Assembly (NCBI RefSeq): GCF_019091085.1
Contig: NZ_JAGXJY010000014.1
Coordinates: 62,001 to 126,000, forward strand
Direction: 5' to 3'
DNA from: Mesorhizobium sp. GbtcB19
GTDB taxonomy: Bacteria > Pseudomonadota > Alphaproteobacteria > Rhizobiales > Rhizobiaceae
DNA length: 64,000 bases
In this document: positions 27,569-35,516 of the stretch, one piece after another
Layout of the letters: each line of letters opens with the position of its first letter
How positions within the stretch are numbered: the first letter of the stretch is position 1
Program-made: the position numbers and the translations under genes
The notes under the pieces: generated by a model
Database searches by the model: none
The model's input: the letters and a program-made list of their open reading frames with translations, nothing else
Told to the model about the DNA's origin: nothing

Positions 27569-28957
27569 TCAAATCACATGGCCGCCCGGCGACTTCGCTG
27601 CTGGAAAGCTAATGGTCGCGGCCAGGCCGGGGTTGCGGTCTTCGAGCGCTATGGCCGCGCCGTGCAGGTCGGCGACCGCCTTGACGAGGCTCAGACCCAG
27701 GCCGCTGCCGGGCGTCGTGCGGCTCGCGTCCAGCCGGTAGAGCCTCTGGAACACTTTTTGGCGTTCCTCGGCCGGAATGCCTGGCCCATTGTCGCGGACA
27801 TGGATGAGGACATGGTTGCCGCTGCGCGTCACCGAAAGCTCGATGGCCGTGCCCGGCGGGCAATGCCTGAGCGCGTTCTCGACCAGGTTGGCGAGCATCT
27901 GCATCAGCAGGTCGCGATCGCCGTGGATATAGCATTTCGCATCCGGAACGATCTTGGTGGACAGCGTCTTCCCATCGTCCTCGGCGACATCGGCATAGAC
28001 CTCACCGATGGTTTCCACCACGGGGCCGACATCGAGGTCGACGAAGCGCGCCTTGCGGGCGCCGGCTTCGATCTGGGCGATGCGCAGCAAAGCGTCGAAG
28101 GTGCTGTTGATCTGCTGGCTTTCGGCGCGGGCATCGGTCAGTTCGGTGAGGACATCCTCGCCGGACGCCGTCTTGTCGGCGGCGGATTCCAGGATCATCT
28201 GCAGCCGGTTGAGCGGTGTCTTGAGATCATGGGCGATGTTGGCGCTCACTTCGCGCATGCCGTCGACGAGGGCCGACAGGCGCTCGAGAGCGGCATTCAC
28301 CTGGGCGGAGACGGCGTCGATGTCGTCGCCATTGCCGGTCAGCGGAATGCGGGCGTCGAGCCGCCCATGCGAGACGTCGACCATGGTGCTGGCGATGCCG
28401 TCGAGGCGGCGCTGGACCCGTGAGGCAAGCACGGCGCCGCCGGCGACGGCAAGGCCGGTGATGAAGAGCGTCGCCCAGCCGAAACTCATCAACACGATGG
28501 TTTCGAGATCCTCGGTTTCCGAAAGTGAGAAGGCGACCGTCAAATTGTTGCCGCCGACCATGCCCGAATAGGCGCGATACTCGGTATCGGGCGGCACGCC
28601 CGGCAGGTTGGCGGCGAACATGGAAAAGCCGTCCGGCAGGCTTGAGGCGGTGAAATCACCGGCGAGGCGATTGCCGTCCCGATCCGTGAGGGAAAATATC
28701 TGATCCTTGTCCTGGCTGAACTGGGCATGATCCCTGACGGTGCCGACGAGATCCTCCTCGTCGCTCTCGGCATAAGTCGCGGCGATGAGGGAGTAGGTCT
28801 CCTTGATCGATTGGTCGAGCTGCCTGGCGAGCGAGGCGCTCATCAATTGATAGACGATCGCACCCGACAGGATGAAAGCCAGCAGGAACAGGAAGGCGAA
28901 GGTCAGCGCCAGCCGGAACGGCGTGCTGCGAAGCAGGCTGAAGCGCATTCCGCTCAT
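27569..28957 (-). CDS. Sensor histidine kinase
   Basis: The 462-residue inner-membrane kinase has two transmembrane segments (about 15-37 and 154-178) bracketing a periplasmic sensor, then a HAMP domain. The HisKA box AHDLKTPLNRL has its phosphorylated His at 243. The ATPase domain has N box NLVENALRHC and G boxes DNGPGIPAEE and GSGLGLSLV. It follows its response regulator gene, separated by a RIME-like repeat. The stimulus is unknown; the next downstream genes are the ABC cassette. Confidence 0.93.
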   Translation of the reverse strand: MSGMRFSLLRSTPFRLALTFAFLFLLAFILSGAIVYQLMSASLARQLDQSIKETYSLIAATYAESDEEDLVGTVRDHAQFSQDKDQIFSLTDRDGNRLAGDFTASSLPDGFSMFAANLPGVPPDTEYRAYSGMVGGNNLTVAFSLSETEDLETIVLMSFGWATLFITGLAVAGGAVLASRVQRRLDGIASTMVDVSHGRLDARIPLTGNGDDIDAVSAQVNAALERLSALVDGMREVSANIAHDLKTPLNRLQMILESAADKTASGEDVLTELTDARAESQQINSTFDALLRIAQIEAGARKARFVDLDVGPVVETIGEVYADVAEDDGKTLSTKIVPDAKCYIHGDRDLLMQMLANLVENALRHCPPGTAIELSVTRSGNHVLIHVRDNGPGIPAEERQKVFQRLYRLDASRTTPGSGLGLSLVKAVADLHGAAIALEDRNPGLAATISFPAAKSPGGHVI

Positions 28958-29029
28958 CCCGAGCCCGTGACTGGCGACACGCGGGTCCCCGGATGGACGC
29001 CGCCCATATGTCCAACCGCGCTAAGTCCT

Positions 29030-29086
29030 TGGTTTTGCGCAATTCCGGACGGAAAACCGCTGCGCACTTTTCCTGGAATGGCTCTA
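29030..29086. repeat. RIME-like repeat, half element, at the response-regulator stop
   Basis: Carries the core GCGCAATTCCGGACGGAAAA and CACTTTTCCTGGAATGGCTC. Its right edge, GCTCTAG, supplies the TAG stop of the response-regulator gene read on the minus strand. Confidence 0.8.
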
Positions 29087-29761
29087 GGCCGGAACATGCA
29101 GGCTGTAGCCGGTGTTGCGCACGGTGTGGATCAGCGGCACGTCGAACGGCCTGTCGACCTTGGCCCTTAGCCGGCTGATATGCGTCTCGACGACGCTGGT
29201 CTTGGGGTCGAAGTGAAAGTCCCAGACGCGCTCCAGAAGCATGGTGCGGGTGATGACGCGGCCTTCGCCGCGCATCAGCACTTCGAGCAGGCTGAACTCG
29301 CGCGGCTGCAGGTCGATCGGCTGGCCCTGCCTGGTCACGCGGCGCTGGATCAGGTCCATTTCGAGGTCGGCGACGCGCAAGGCCGTCTTCTGCTCCTGCG
29401 CCGCCGGCCTGCGGCCGAGCGCATGGATGCGGGCAAGCAGCTCGGAAAAGGCGAAGGGCTTGACCAGATAGTCGTCGCCGCCGGCTTCAAGGCCCTCGAC
29501 GCGGTCGTCGACGCCGCCGATCGAGGTCAGGAAAATGGCCGGCGTGTGGATGCCGGCGGCGCGCACCGCCTTGATCATCGACAGGCCGTCGAGGCCGGGA
29601 ACCATGCGGTCGGCGACGATCACGTCATAGGCGTTGCGGGTCGCGGCGAAGAGGCCGTCATGACCGTCGCGCAACAGATCGCAGACATGGCCGGCCTCGG
29701 TCAGCCCGCGCACGATATAGTCGGCGGTTCTTGGATCGTCTTCAACAAGCAGAAGTCGCAT
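29084..29761 (-). CDS. OmpR-family response regulator
   Basis: The 225-residue regulator has a receiver domain (acidic pocket EDD at 7-9, phospho-acceptor Asp51 in VIVADRMVPGLDGL, Lys101 in YLVKPF) and a winged-helix DNA-binding domain (LQPREFSLLEVLMR, ending RNTGYSLHVPA). It is upstream of the histidine kinase and downstream of the COG4705 gene on the same strand. Its TAG stop is provided by the edge of a RIME-like element. Confidence 0.95.
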   Translation of the reverse strand: MRLLLVEDDPRTADYIVRGLTEAGHVCDLLRDGHDGLFAATRNAYDVIVADRMVPGLDGLSMIKAVRAAGIHTPAIFLTSIGGVDDRVEGLEAGGDDYLVKPFAFSELLARIHALGRRPAAQEQKTALRVADLEMDLIQRRVTRQGQPIDLQPREFSLLEVLMRGEGRVITRTMLLERVWDFHFDPKTSVVETHISRLRAKVDRPFDVPLIHTVRNTGYSLHVPA

Positions 29762-29838
29762 TGCCCGGCGCTGTCCTTGCCGCCTCAGCCTTCATGGTAG
29801 CACCGGCTGCGGCTTTTTGCTGGCTGGTTGCCTATGTC

Positions 29839-29936
29839 TTTGTTTTTACGCATTTCCGGACGGAAGGCCGCTACACATTTTTGCGAGAGGCGCTGCCGCC
29901 GGAAACCGCTTCATACTTTTCGGCATGATGCTCTAG
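29839..29936. repeat. RIME-like repeat, diverged, at the COG4705 stop
   Basis: Diverged copy with TTTACGCATTTCCGGACGGA and a partly repeated second block (GGAAACCGCTTCATACTTTT). The right edge GCTCTAG gives the TAG stop of the COG4705 gene on the minus strand. Confidence 0.7.
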
Positions 29937-30718
29937 TCGAGCAGGGCATGGTCGTCCTCGTCGATGATCGTTTTCAAGGTCATGTAAAGAACGATGACCA
30001 CGATGGCGCCAAGGAAGGTCACGCTGGTAACGGTGGTGCCGAAGCCCATGCCGCCGTATTCGACCGGCTGCGACAGCAGGTCGCCGAAGGAGGCGCCGAA
30101 CGGGCGGGTGAGGATATAGGCGAGCCAGAAGGCGAGGATGCCGTTCAAGCCGAGGAAGAACCAGGCAAGCGTGATCGCCGCGATGATGCCGCCAAAGATG
30201 AGGCCGGTGGTGAGATAGCCCATGTCGAAGCTCTCGGCGACCAGGTCGCCGGCGGCGGTGCCGAGCGAGAAGGTGAAGAGGATCGCCAGCCAGTAGAAGA
30301 TCTCGCGCCTGGTGGTGAAGATGGTGTGGATCGACAGGGTCCTTTCGCTGGCGTACCAGGCGATGAAGGTCAATGCCAAGACGATCGAGAAGACGATCGT
30401 CGTCGTCTCCAGCCGCACGCCGAAATTGTCGACGAGGTTGTCGGTAACCAAAGTGCCGACGACGCTGATCAGCACGACGGCCAGCCAATAGGCCCAGGGC
30501 ACGTAGCGCTTCTGCGCGAATTGCAAAACAAGCGCGACAATGAGGATGCCGCTCATGATCAAGGATGTGACGGTGAGGCCGAGGCCGAGATTGACGGCGA
30601 GATAGTCGGCCGCCGTTTCGCCCATGGTCACCGCCATGATCTTGATCAGCCAGAAATCGAGTGTGACGTCCGGGACCCTGTTCAAGTCGGCCCGGCGTTC
30701 GTAGGTTATCGTGGTCAT
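29933..30718 (-). CDS. COG4705 family multi-pass membrane protein
   Basis: The 261-residue protein has about eight hydrophobic segments. Its N-terminal portion FWLIKIMAVTMGETAADYLA and a related later motif (LFTFSLGTAAGDLVAESF) show the internal duplication of the COG4705 family, with two TMGET/SLGTA-type helices. No function is established. ATG 30718 has GGAAG just upstream; a GTG 12 bases earlier is possible. It lies between a small secreted-protein gene and the response regulator, likely in one operon with the two-component system. Confidence 0.85.
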   Translation of the reverse strand: MTTITYERRADLNRVPDVTLDFWLIKIMAVTMGETAADYLAVNLGLGLTVTSLIMSGILIVALVLQFAQKRYVPWAYWLAVVLISVVGTLVTDNLVDNFGVRLETTTIVFSIVLALTFIAWYASERTLSIHTIFTTRREIFYWLAILFTFSLGTAAGDLVAESFDMGYLTTGLIFGGIIAAITLAWFFLGLNGILAFWLAYILTRPFGASFGDLLSQPVEYGGMGFGTTVTSVTFLGAIVVIVLYMTLKTIIDEDDHALLD

Positions 30719-30744
30719 GGCGGCTTCCACTTTCCGGTTGGCGC

Positions 30745-31002
30745 TTACTTGCCGAGGATTTTCATGGCCTGGGCGAAGAAGTCGTCGGCGCGCTTGTCGT
30801 CGTCGGCGTTGCAGCGCTCGATGCCCTTCGTCTCCAGTTCGGAAACCTTGTTCTTGTCAGCGTCGCTGGGCTTCGCCGTAGCTTCGGCGGCGCGAAGATC
30901 CTTCAGCGCGGTCTCGCAAGGCGTCGGAGCGGCAACGGCCGAAGCCAAGGGAGCGGCGATCGCGGTAGCGGCAATGGCGAAAGCAAGGGCAAATTTGTTC
31001 AT
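30745..31002 (-). CDS. Small secreted protein of unknown function (85 residues)
   Basis: It has a signal peptide (cleavage after SAVAA), then a helical charged mature part with two cysteines (TPCETALKDL and ERCNADDDKR) that could form a disulfide. AGGAT stands upstream of the ATG. It is the first gene before the COG4705 membrane protein and two-component genes, with 26 bases to the next gene. I do not recognise the family. Confidence 0.75.
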   Translation of the reverse strand: MNKFALAFAIAATAIAAPLASAVAAPTPCETALKDLRAAEATAKPSDADKNKVSELETKGIERCNADDDKRADDFFAQAMKILGK

Positions 31003-31227
31003 GATCTATCCTGACGTTGTGGGCCGGCATTCGGCGCTGTTCGGGTCGCCTCAAAATTCCGTGAGGCGCTCGTGAAGCTAGGCAGGCGAACTCACCGCAG
31101 CCTGTCCGCGTGCTTACAAATTCGTAAGGTCGGCCGAAAAATTTCGCGGGGCCTCGTCATCGCGCGGTGGAAGGGCTAAAGGAGCCTTGGCGTCCCTTGT
31201 CGGCGCCGGAGCGGTGACAAAAGAAGA

Positions 31228-31860
31228 ATGGCTTACGCATCCCTCAAATCGGCGCCCAAAGCGTTTGACCAGCACAAGCGCCTGATCGTCGTGCAGGTGG
31301 CCGCCGTGCTTGCCATCATCCTGCTCCTGTTCAGCAAGCCGGCGCTGGCCGAAGGGTCGAACGGGCACGAAGCCCTCGAGACGATCGGGTTCGTGATGGT
31401 GCTGACCTGCTTCCTCGGCCGGCTGTGGAGCATCCTCTTCGTCGGCGGCAGGAAGAATGACCAGCTGGTCGTGTCCGGCCCGTTCTCGATGACCCAGAAC
31501 CCGCTCTATTTCTTCTCGACCGTCGGCGCGGCCGGCATCGGGCTGATGTTCGGCTCGGGGCTGGCGGCCGCGATGCTCGGCCTGGCAAGTTTCCTCGTCT
31601 TCCGCTTCACGGCGCGCAAGGAGGCCGAGTATCTCGCAGGCAAGTTCGGCGCCGCCCATGCGGCTTACGCCGAACGCACGCCGCGCTTCTGGCCGAACCC
31701 GCTGCTTTACCGCGACGAGGACCAGTGGATGTTTTCGACGGGCGCGCTGCGCAGGACCTTCCGCGACGGGCTCTATTTCCTGGCGCTGTTCCCGCTCATC
31801 GAGGTGGTCGAGTATTTCCGCCTCGGCGGCCACCTGCCGACGCTCTTCACGGTTTACTAG
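31228..31860 (+). CDS. Isoprenylcysteine carboxylmethyltransferase-family membrane protein
   Basis: The 210-residue membrane protein has four to five helices and the SAM-binding pattern of the ICMT/phospholipid methyltransferase superfamily: GPFSMTQNPLYFFSTVGAAG followed later by EAEYLAGKFGAAHAAYAERT and PRFWPNP. Bacterial members methylate small hydrophobic or lipid acceptors, so the substrate is unknown. It is divergent from the small secreted protein. Confidence 0.85.
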   Translation: MAYASLKSAPKAFDQHKRLIVVQVAAVLAIILLLFSKPALAEGSNGHEALETIGFVMVLTCFLGRLWSILFVGGRKNDQLVVSGPFSMTQNPLYFFSTVGAAGIGLMFGSGLAAAMLGLASFLVFRFTARKEAEYLAGKFGAAHAAYAERTPRFWPNPLLYRDEDQWMFSTGALRRTFRDGLYFLALFPLIEVVEYFRLGGHLPTLFTVY

Positions 31861-31934
31861 TTGCCCGGCACCGACGGCTATGTTGCCTGGCAGGCGGCAT
31901 AGGTTGGGGGATTGGCCGAAACGCCCATCTCGGT

Positions 31935-32115
31935 CGTCATTCCATGGCGGAGCAAGGAGCGAAGCGACGCGCGCAGACCATAGAATCCATTCCGTGACGT
32001 CGAGGCGTTGCTACGGTGCAGAATTCTGCTCCGCTGCATTTCTTGGCCAAGGTCATGGAATGGGATCCTCGGGTCTCCGCGTCCGCTTCGCTCCCGCTCC
32101 GCCCGTGGATGACGG
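31935..32115. repeat. Intergenic repeat, family D
   Basis: The ends CGTCATTCCA and TGGATGACGG are imperfect inverted repeats. The middle (GTGCAGAATTCTGCTCCGCTGC) matches the centre of the repeat at 4140-4260. It accounts for most of the 315-base gap between the ICMT-like gene and the next gene; no coding sequence is supported. Confidence 0.65.
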
Positions 32116-32175
32116 GGTTGGGAGGCTCCAGCCAATCCCCAGCGTTTGCGCTGATTCCCAATAAGTGAACGCTGA

Positions 32176-32391
32176 TCAGCGGGCCTTGTCGCGCGCGGCG
32201 CGGCGCGCGCTCTCCAGAAGAATCGCCAGGCAGCCGACCAGAAGCAGGAAGCCGCCGATGAGCGGCGGCATTGCGATCAGCTTCACCGCCGCGGTGACCA
32301 GCGCGATCAGGATCAGCGCCAGCAGCGCCAGGCTGCCGTCGTCGACGAACATGCCGACGAGTTCCTTGAGGACGATGCGGATCATATTCAT
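32176..32391 (-). CDS. Small membrane protein partner of the COG4280 gene
   Basis: The 71-residue protein has two hydrophobic segments (LALLALILIALVTAAVKLIA, then IGGFLLLVGCLAILLE) and a basic tail. Its ATG overlaps the stop of the COG4280 gene (ATGA), so the two are translationally coupled, which is the main reason to call it. No recognised family. Confidence 0.65.
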   Translation of the reverse strand: MNMIRIVLKELVGMFVDDGSLALLALILIALVTAAVKLIAMPPLIGGFLLLVGCLAILLESARRAARDKAR

Positions 32392-33143
32392 CGGGCGGCT
32401 CCTTCGGCGGCTGCCGGATATGCGCCGCGCAGCCAGCGCACGATGGCGAAGGACGCCGCGGCGATGATGGCGAAGATGGCGAGCAAGGCCAGGTCGGCGC
32501 CCGGCCATTCCGCGCCGAGGCCTTCGCCGGTCCAGAACACGCCGAAGCTGGTCAGCATCAGCCCGACGACGAATTTGAGCGCATTCTCCGGCACGCGCGC
32601 CAAAGGCCGGTGCACGGCAAGGCCGATCAGCATCACCAGCACGAAGGCGGCCAGCGCACCGAGGCTGGCATAGAGCGTCTGCCCATGCGCGGCGCCGACG
32701 GCAATGACGATGAACACCACTTCGACGCCCTCGAGCAGCACCGCCTTGAACGACGCGACGGCTGCCAGATAATCGGCGCGGCGGTCGGCGGCTTGCCGCT
32801 GCAGCGCAGCCGTCTCCTTGGAAAAGGCCTGCTCCTCGTCATGCAGCGCAATCACGCCGACGCTGCGCAGGATCGCCTTCCTCAGCCAGCGCATGCCGAA
32901 CAGGATCAAGAGCACGCCGACCGCGAATTGCAGGACCGTGATGGGGACCAGCGCCAGCAGCGGTCCGAAAATGAGCACCAGCGCCGCAAGCAAAGCGAGC
33001 GCCAGGGCGGCGCCGGTCAGCGCCGGGCGCCAGCTGCGCGTCACGCCGACGGCAAGCACGATGGTGAAGGCTTCGACCACCTCGACGAAGGACGCCAGGA
33101 AGGAAGCGGTCACGGTTGAAAGAATGGGTGTCAGGTCATGCAT
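32388..33143 (-). CDS. COG4280 family membrane protein, possible cation transporter
   Basis: The 251-residue protein has about seven hydrophobic segments and two similar E-x-x-E helices: E21-V-V-E24 in SFVEVVEAFTIVLAVG and E138-G-V-E141 in LLEGVEVVFIVIAVG. This two-fold arrangement recalls cation transporters such as FTR1 (REGLE) and UPF0016 proteins. The transport function is inferred from the motif, not from a known member. The charged stretch about 101-125 (HDEEQAFSKETAALQRQ) links the two halves. Confidence 0.82.
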   Translation of the reverse strand: MHDLTPILSTVTASFLASFVEVVEAFTIVLAVGVTRSWRPALTGAALALALLAALVLIFGPLLALVPITVLQFAVGVLLILFGMRWLRKAILRSVGVIALHDEEQAFSKETAALQRQAADRRADYLAAVASFKAVLLEGVEVVFIVIAVGAAHGQTLYASLGALAAFVLVMLIGLAVHRPLARVPENALKFVVGLMLTSFGVFWTGEGLGAEWPGADLALLAIFAIIAAASFAIVRWLRGAYPAAAEGAAR

Positions 33144-33391
33144 GCGGTTTCATCCAATGCTCGGGAATCATCGGGCGGCGGGAACGATACAGCGCTGCGG
33201 CGGCGGCGAGAATGCCGGGGACGAGCCTATCTGACTTCCGCGTAGGGCGACGGCGGGAATGGGGCATTTCGAAGAACTCATTGACGGTCTGTATCCGTTC
33301 GGTGTCCGTTGTATCGCGGCACGGCCCTGGCTATCTGCTGGAGCAACAAGGAGTTCGGGCGGCCGATGGCCGCTCCAGCAGGAATGGAGCC

Positions 33392-34411
33392 ATGAAGAAG
33401 ATCGGATTTCTGTCGTTCGGGCATTGGTCGCCCTCGCCGCAATCGGGCACGCGTTCGGGCGCCGACGCGCTGCTGCAGTCGATCGACCTCGCGGTCGCGG
33501 CCGAGGAGCTCGGCGCCGACGGCGCCTATTACCGCGTCCACCATTTTGCCCGGCAGCTCGCCTCGCCGTTCCCGCTGCTGGCCGCCGCCGGCGCCAAGAC
33601 CAAGCGCATCGAGCTCGGCACCGCCGTCATCGACATGCGTTACGAAAACCCGCTCTACATGGCCGAGGATGCGGGCGCGGCCGACCTGATCGCCGGCGGG
33701 CGTTTGCAGCTCGGCATCAGCCGCGGCTCGCCCGAGCAGGTCATCGATGGCTGGCGCTATTTCGGCTATGTGCCGGAAGAGGGCAAGAGCGACGCCGACA
33801 TGGCGCGCCGGCATTCGGAGATTTTTCTTGACCTGTTGCGTGGCGAAGGTTTTGCCCAGCCCAATCCGCGGCCGATGTTCCCCAACCCGCCTGGACTGCT
33901 CAGGCTCGAACCCTTCTCGGCGGGCCTGCGTGACCGCATCTGGTGGGGCGCGGCCACCGACGCCACCGCGGTATGGGCAGCCAAGCTCGGCATGAACCTG
34001 CAGAGCTCGACACTGAAATTCGACGAGAGCGGCGAGCCGCTGCATGTCCAGCAAGCCAAGCAGATCAGGGCCTATCGCGCCGCCTGGAAGGAAGCCGGCC
34101 ATACGCGGGAGCCGCGCGTCTCGGTCAGCCGCAGCATCTTTGCCCTCGTCAACGACATGGACCGCGCCTATTTCGGCGGCAGCGAGGGCGAGGACCATTT
34201 CGGCTATATCGAGCCGGAGAAGCGCGCCGTGTTCGGCCGCACCTATGCCGCCGAGCCGGATTTGCTGATCGAGCAGCTCAAGGAGGACGAGGCGATCGCC
34301 GAGGCCGACACGCTGCTGCTCACCGTGCCCAACCAGCTCGGCGTCGACTACAACGCCCATGTCATCGAGTCGATCCTGAAGCATGTCGCGCCGGCCATGG
34401 GCTGGCGGTGA
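33392..34411 (+). CDS. LLM-class (luciferase-like) flavin-dependent oxidoreductase
   Basis: The 339-residue TIM-barrel protein starts KKIGFLSFGHWSPSPQ and shows family patterns: AEELGADGAYYRVHHFARQ, LGTAVIDMRYENPLYMAEDA, the flavin phosphate-binding GGRLQLGISRGSPEQV and a C-terminal TVPNQLGVDYNAHV. ATG 33392 follows GGAATGGAGCC. It would use FMNH2 and oxygen to oxidise a small organic substrate, which cannot be specified. The gene stands alone, convergent with the SMR/azoR pair. Confidence 0.9.
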   Translation: MKKIGFLSFGHWSPSPQSGTRSGADALLQSIDLAVAAEELGADGAYYRVHHFARQLASPFPLLAAAGAKTKRIELGTAVIDMRYENPLYMAEDAGAADLIAGGRLQLGISRGSPEQVIDGWRYFGYVPEEGKSDADMARRHSEIFLDLLRGEGFAQPNPRPMFPNPPGLLRLEPFSAGLRDRIWWGAATDATAVWAAKLGMNLQSSTLKFDESGEPLHVQQAKQIRAYRAAWKEAGHTREPRVSVSRSIFALVNDMDRAYFGGSEGEDHFGYIEPEKRAVFGRTYAAEPDLLIEQLKEDEAIAEADTLLLTVPNQLGVDYNAHVIESILKHVAPAMGWR

Positions 34412-34445
34412 GGGCGCGCATCGGGGAAGGCGCCACGCGCCTTCC

Positions 34446-34772
34446 CTACGAACTGACCTTCAACCCGACCACCCCGAGAATCGTCACCACCGCAAAAGTG
34501 AGCCGCACGGCGTCGGTGCTTTCGCCGAAGAGCAGGATGCCGGCCGCCAGGGAGCCGACGGCGCCGATGCCGGTCCACACCGCATAGGCGGTGCCGAGCG
34601 GCAGCACGGTCAGGGCTTTCGTCAAAAGCGCGATGAAGATGACCAGAAGCACGAGCGAGACAGCAGCCCAGAGAGGCTCGGTCAAACCGGCCGATTTCTT
34701 GGTCGCCAGCGCCCAGGCGACGTCGGTGATGCCCGAGACGACGAGCAGCAGCCAGGCCAGCGACGGGCTCAT
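34446..34772 (-). CDS. Small multidrug resistance (SMR) family transporter, SugE/Gdx-like
   Basis: The 108-residue four-helix protein matches SugE-type SMR proteins: LPLGTAYAVWTGIGAVGSLA in helix 3 and LFGESTDAVRLTFA before helix 4. SMR proteins exchange protons for cations such as guanidinium or quaternary ammonium. The membrane-embedded glutamate of helix 1 is replaced by Asp17 (SGITDVAWA). ATG 34772 overlaps the azoR stop by 4 bases. Confidence 0.88.
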   Translation of the reverse strand: MSPSLAWLLLVVSGITDVAWALATKKSAGLTEPLWAAVSLVLLVIFIALLTKALTVLPLGTAYAVWTGIGAVGSLAAGILLFGESTDAVRLTFAVVTILGVVGLKVSS

Positions 34773-35413
34773 GCAAGCCTCCCGGCGAAATCGACGGCAA
34801 GGCCCTGCAACTCGGCTTCGGTTCGCCTGACGCCGGCCTCCATGGCTTGCGGCTGGCCGATGGTTGGCGAAACGTGGACGATTGCCGCGTCCTTCAGGCC
34901 GATGAAGGCAAGCGCGGTGCTGAGATAAGGTGTCGCCAGATCCGGCCGGCCATAGCTCGGGCCTTCGGTGAAATCGCCGGAGGTGGCCATCAGCACGGCG
35001 GTCGGCCGCGCGCGCAGCAGCGGCGAATAGCCGGTCGCGGGATTGAAGGAGAAGCTCAGGTCGGGTTGCGTCACCAGGTCGAACAAATGCTTCAGCCGGT
35101 AGGGAACGCCGAGATTCCACATCGGCGTCGAGATCAGGATCGCGTCGGCGGCGTCGAGCCGCGCCACGTAATGGCCGATCAGTTTCCAGGCCCGGGTCTG
35201 CGCATCGGTCAGTGGCGTGCCCGAAAGTTTTGCGTATTTGGCCTCGATCGCCGCGCCGTCGAAGGTCGGCAGGATCGCCGTCCAGATGTTGAAGTGGTCG
35301 ATTTCGAGCTTCGGCAGGTGCTCCTTCAGCTGCGTAAGGAAATTCCCGGCGGCCTTGCTCGACCAGGAGCGGTCGGCGCGGGGCGAGGCTTCGATGTGCA
35401 GGATGCGGCTCAT
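34769..35413 (-). CDS. azoR: FMN-dependent NADH-azoreductase
   Basis: This 214-residue flavodoxin-fold reductase has the FMN-binding N-terminus ILHIEASPRADRSWS, the PMWNLGVPYRLKHLFD motif and GDFTEGPSYGR. AzoR reduces quinones and azo compounds with NADH. It is coupled to the SMR gene and divergent from a LysR-type regulator 92 bases away, suggesting a small detoxification unit induced by an aromatic or electrophile. Confidence 0.93.
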   Translation of the reverse strand: MSRILHIEASPRADRSWSSKAAGNFLTQLKEHLPKLEIDHFNIWTAILPTFDGAAIEAKYAKLSGTPLTDAQTRAWKLIGHYVARLDAADAILISTPMWNLGVPYRLKHLFDLVTQPDLSFSFNPATGYSPLLRARPTAVLMATSGDFTEGPSYGRPDLATPYLSTALAFIGLKDAAIVHVSPTIGQPQAMEAGVRRTEAELQGLAVDFAGRLA

Positions 35414-35466
35414 GTCTGTCTCCAGTCAGGCTGGTTCGTTTCCGGAGCGCGATATATGTTCGCGGT

Positions 35467-35480
35467 GATGCGAGCGCATC
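35467..35480. promoter_or_regulatory. Palindrome in the azoR-lysR intergenic region
   Basis: GATGCGAGCGCATC is a perfect dyad (6-2-6). Its half-site GATGCG recurs in the dyad over the LysR start, so both may be operators of that regulator. Confidence 0.45.
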
Positions 35481-35500
35481 GAGCAATTCTGCTATTCTCA

Positions 35501-35516
35501 TTCGCATGGATGCGAA
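35501..35516. promoter_or_regulatory. Palindrome over the LysR start codon
   Basis: TTCGCATGGATGCGAA is a perfect 7-2-7 dyad that contains the ATG at 35506. It could be an autoregulatory operator or form an mRNA hairpin over the start. Confidence 0.45.
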
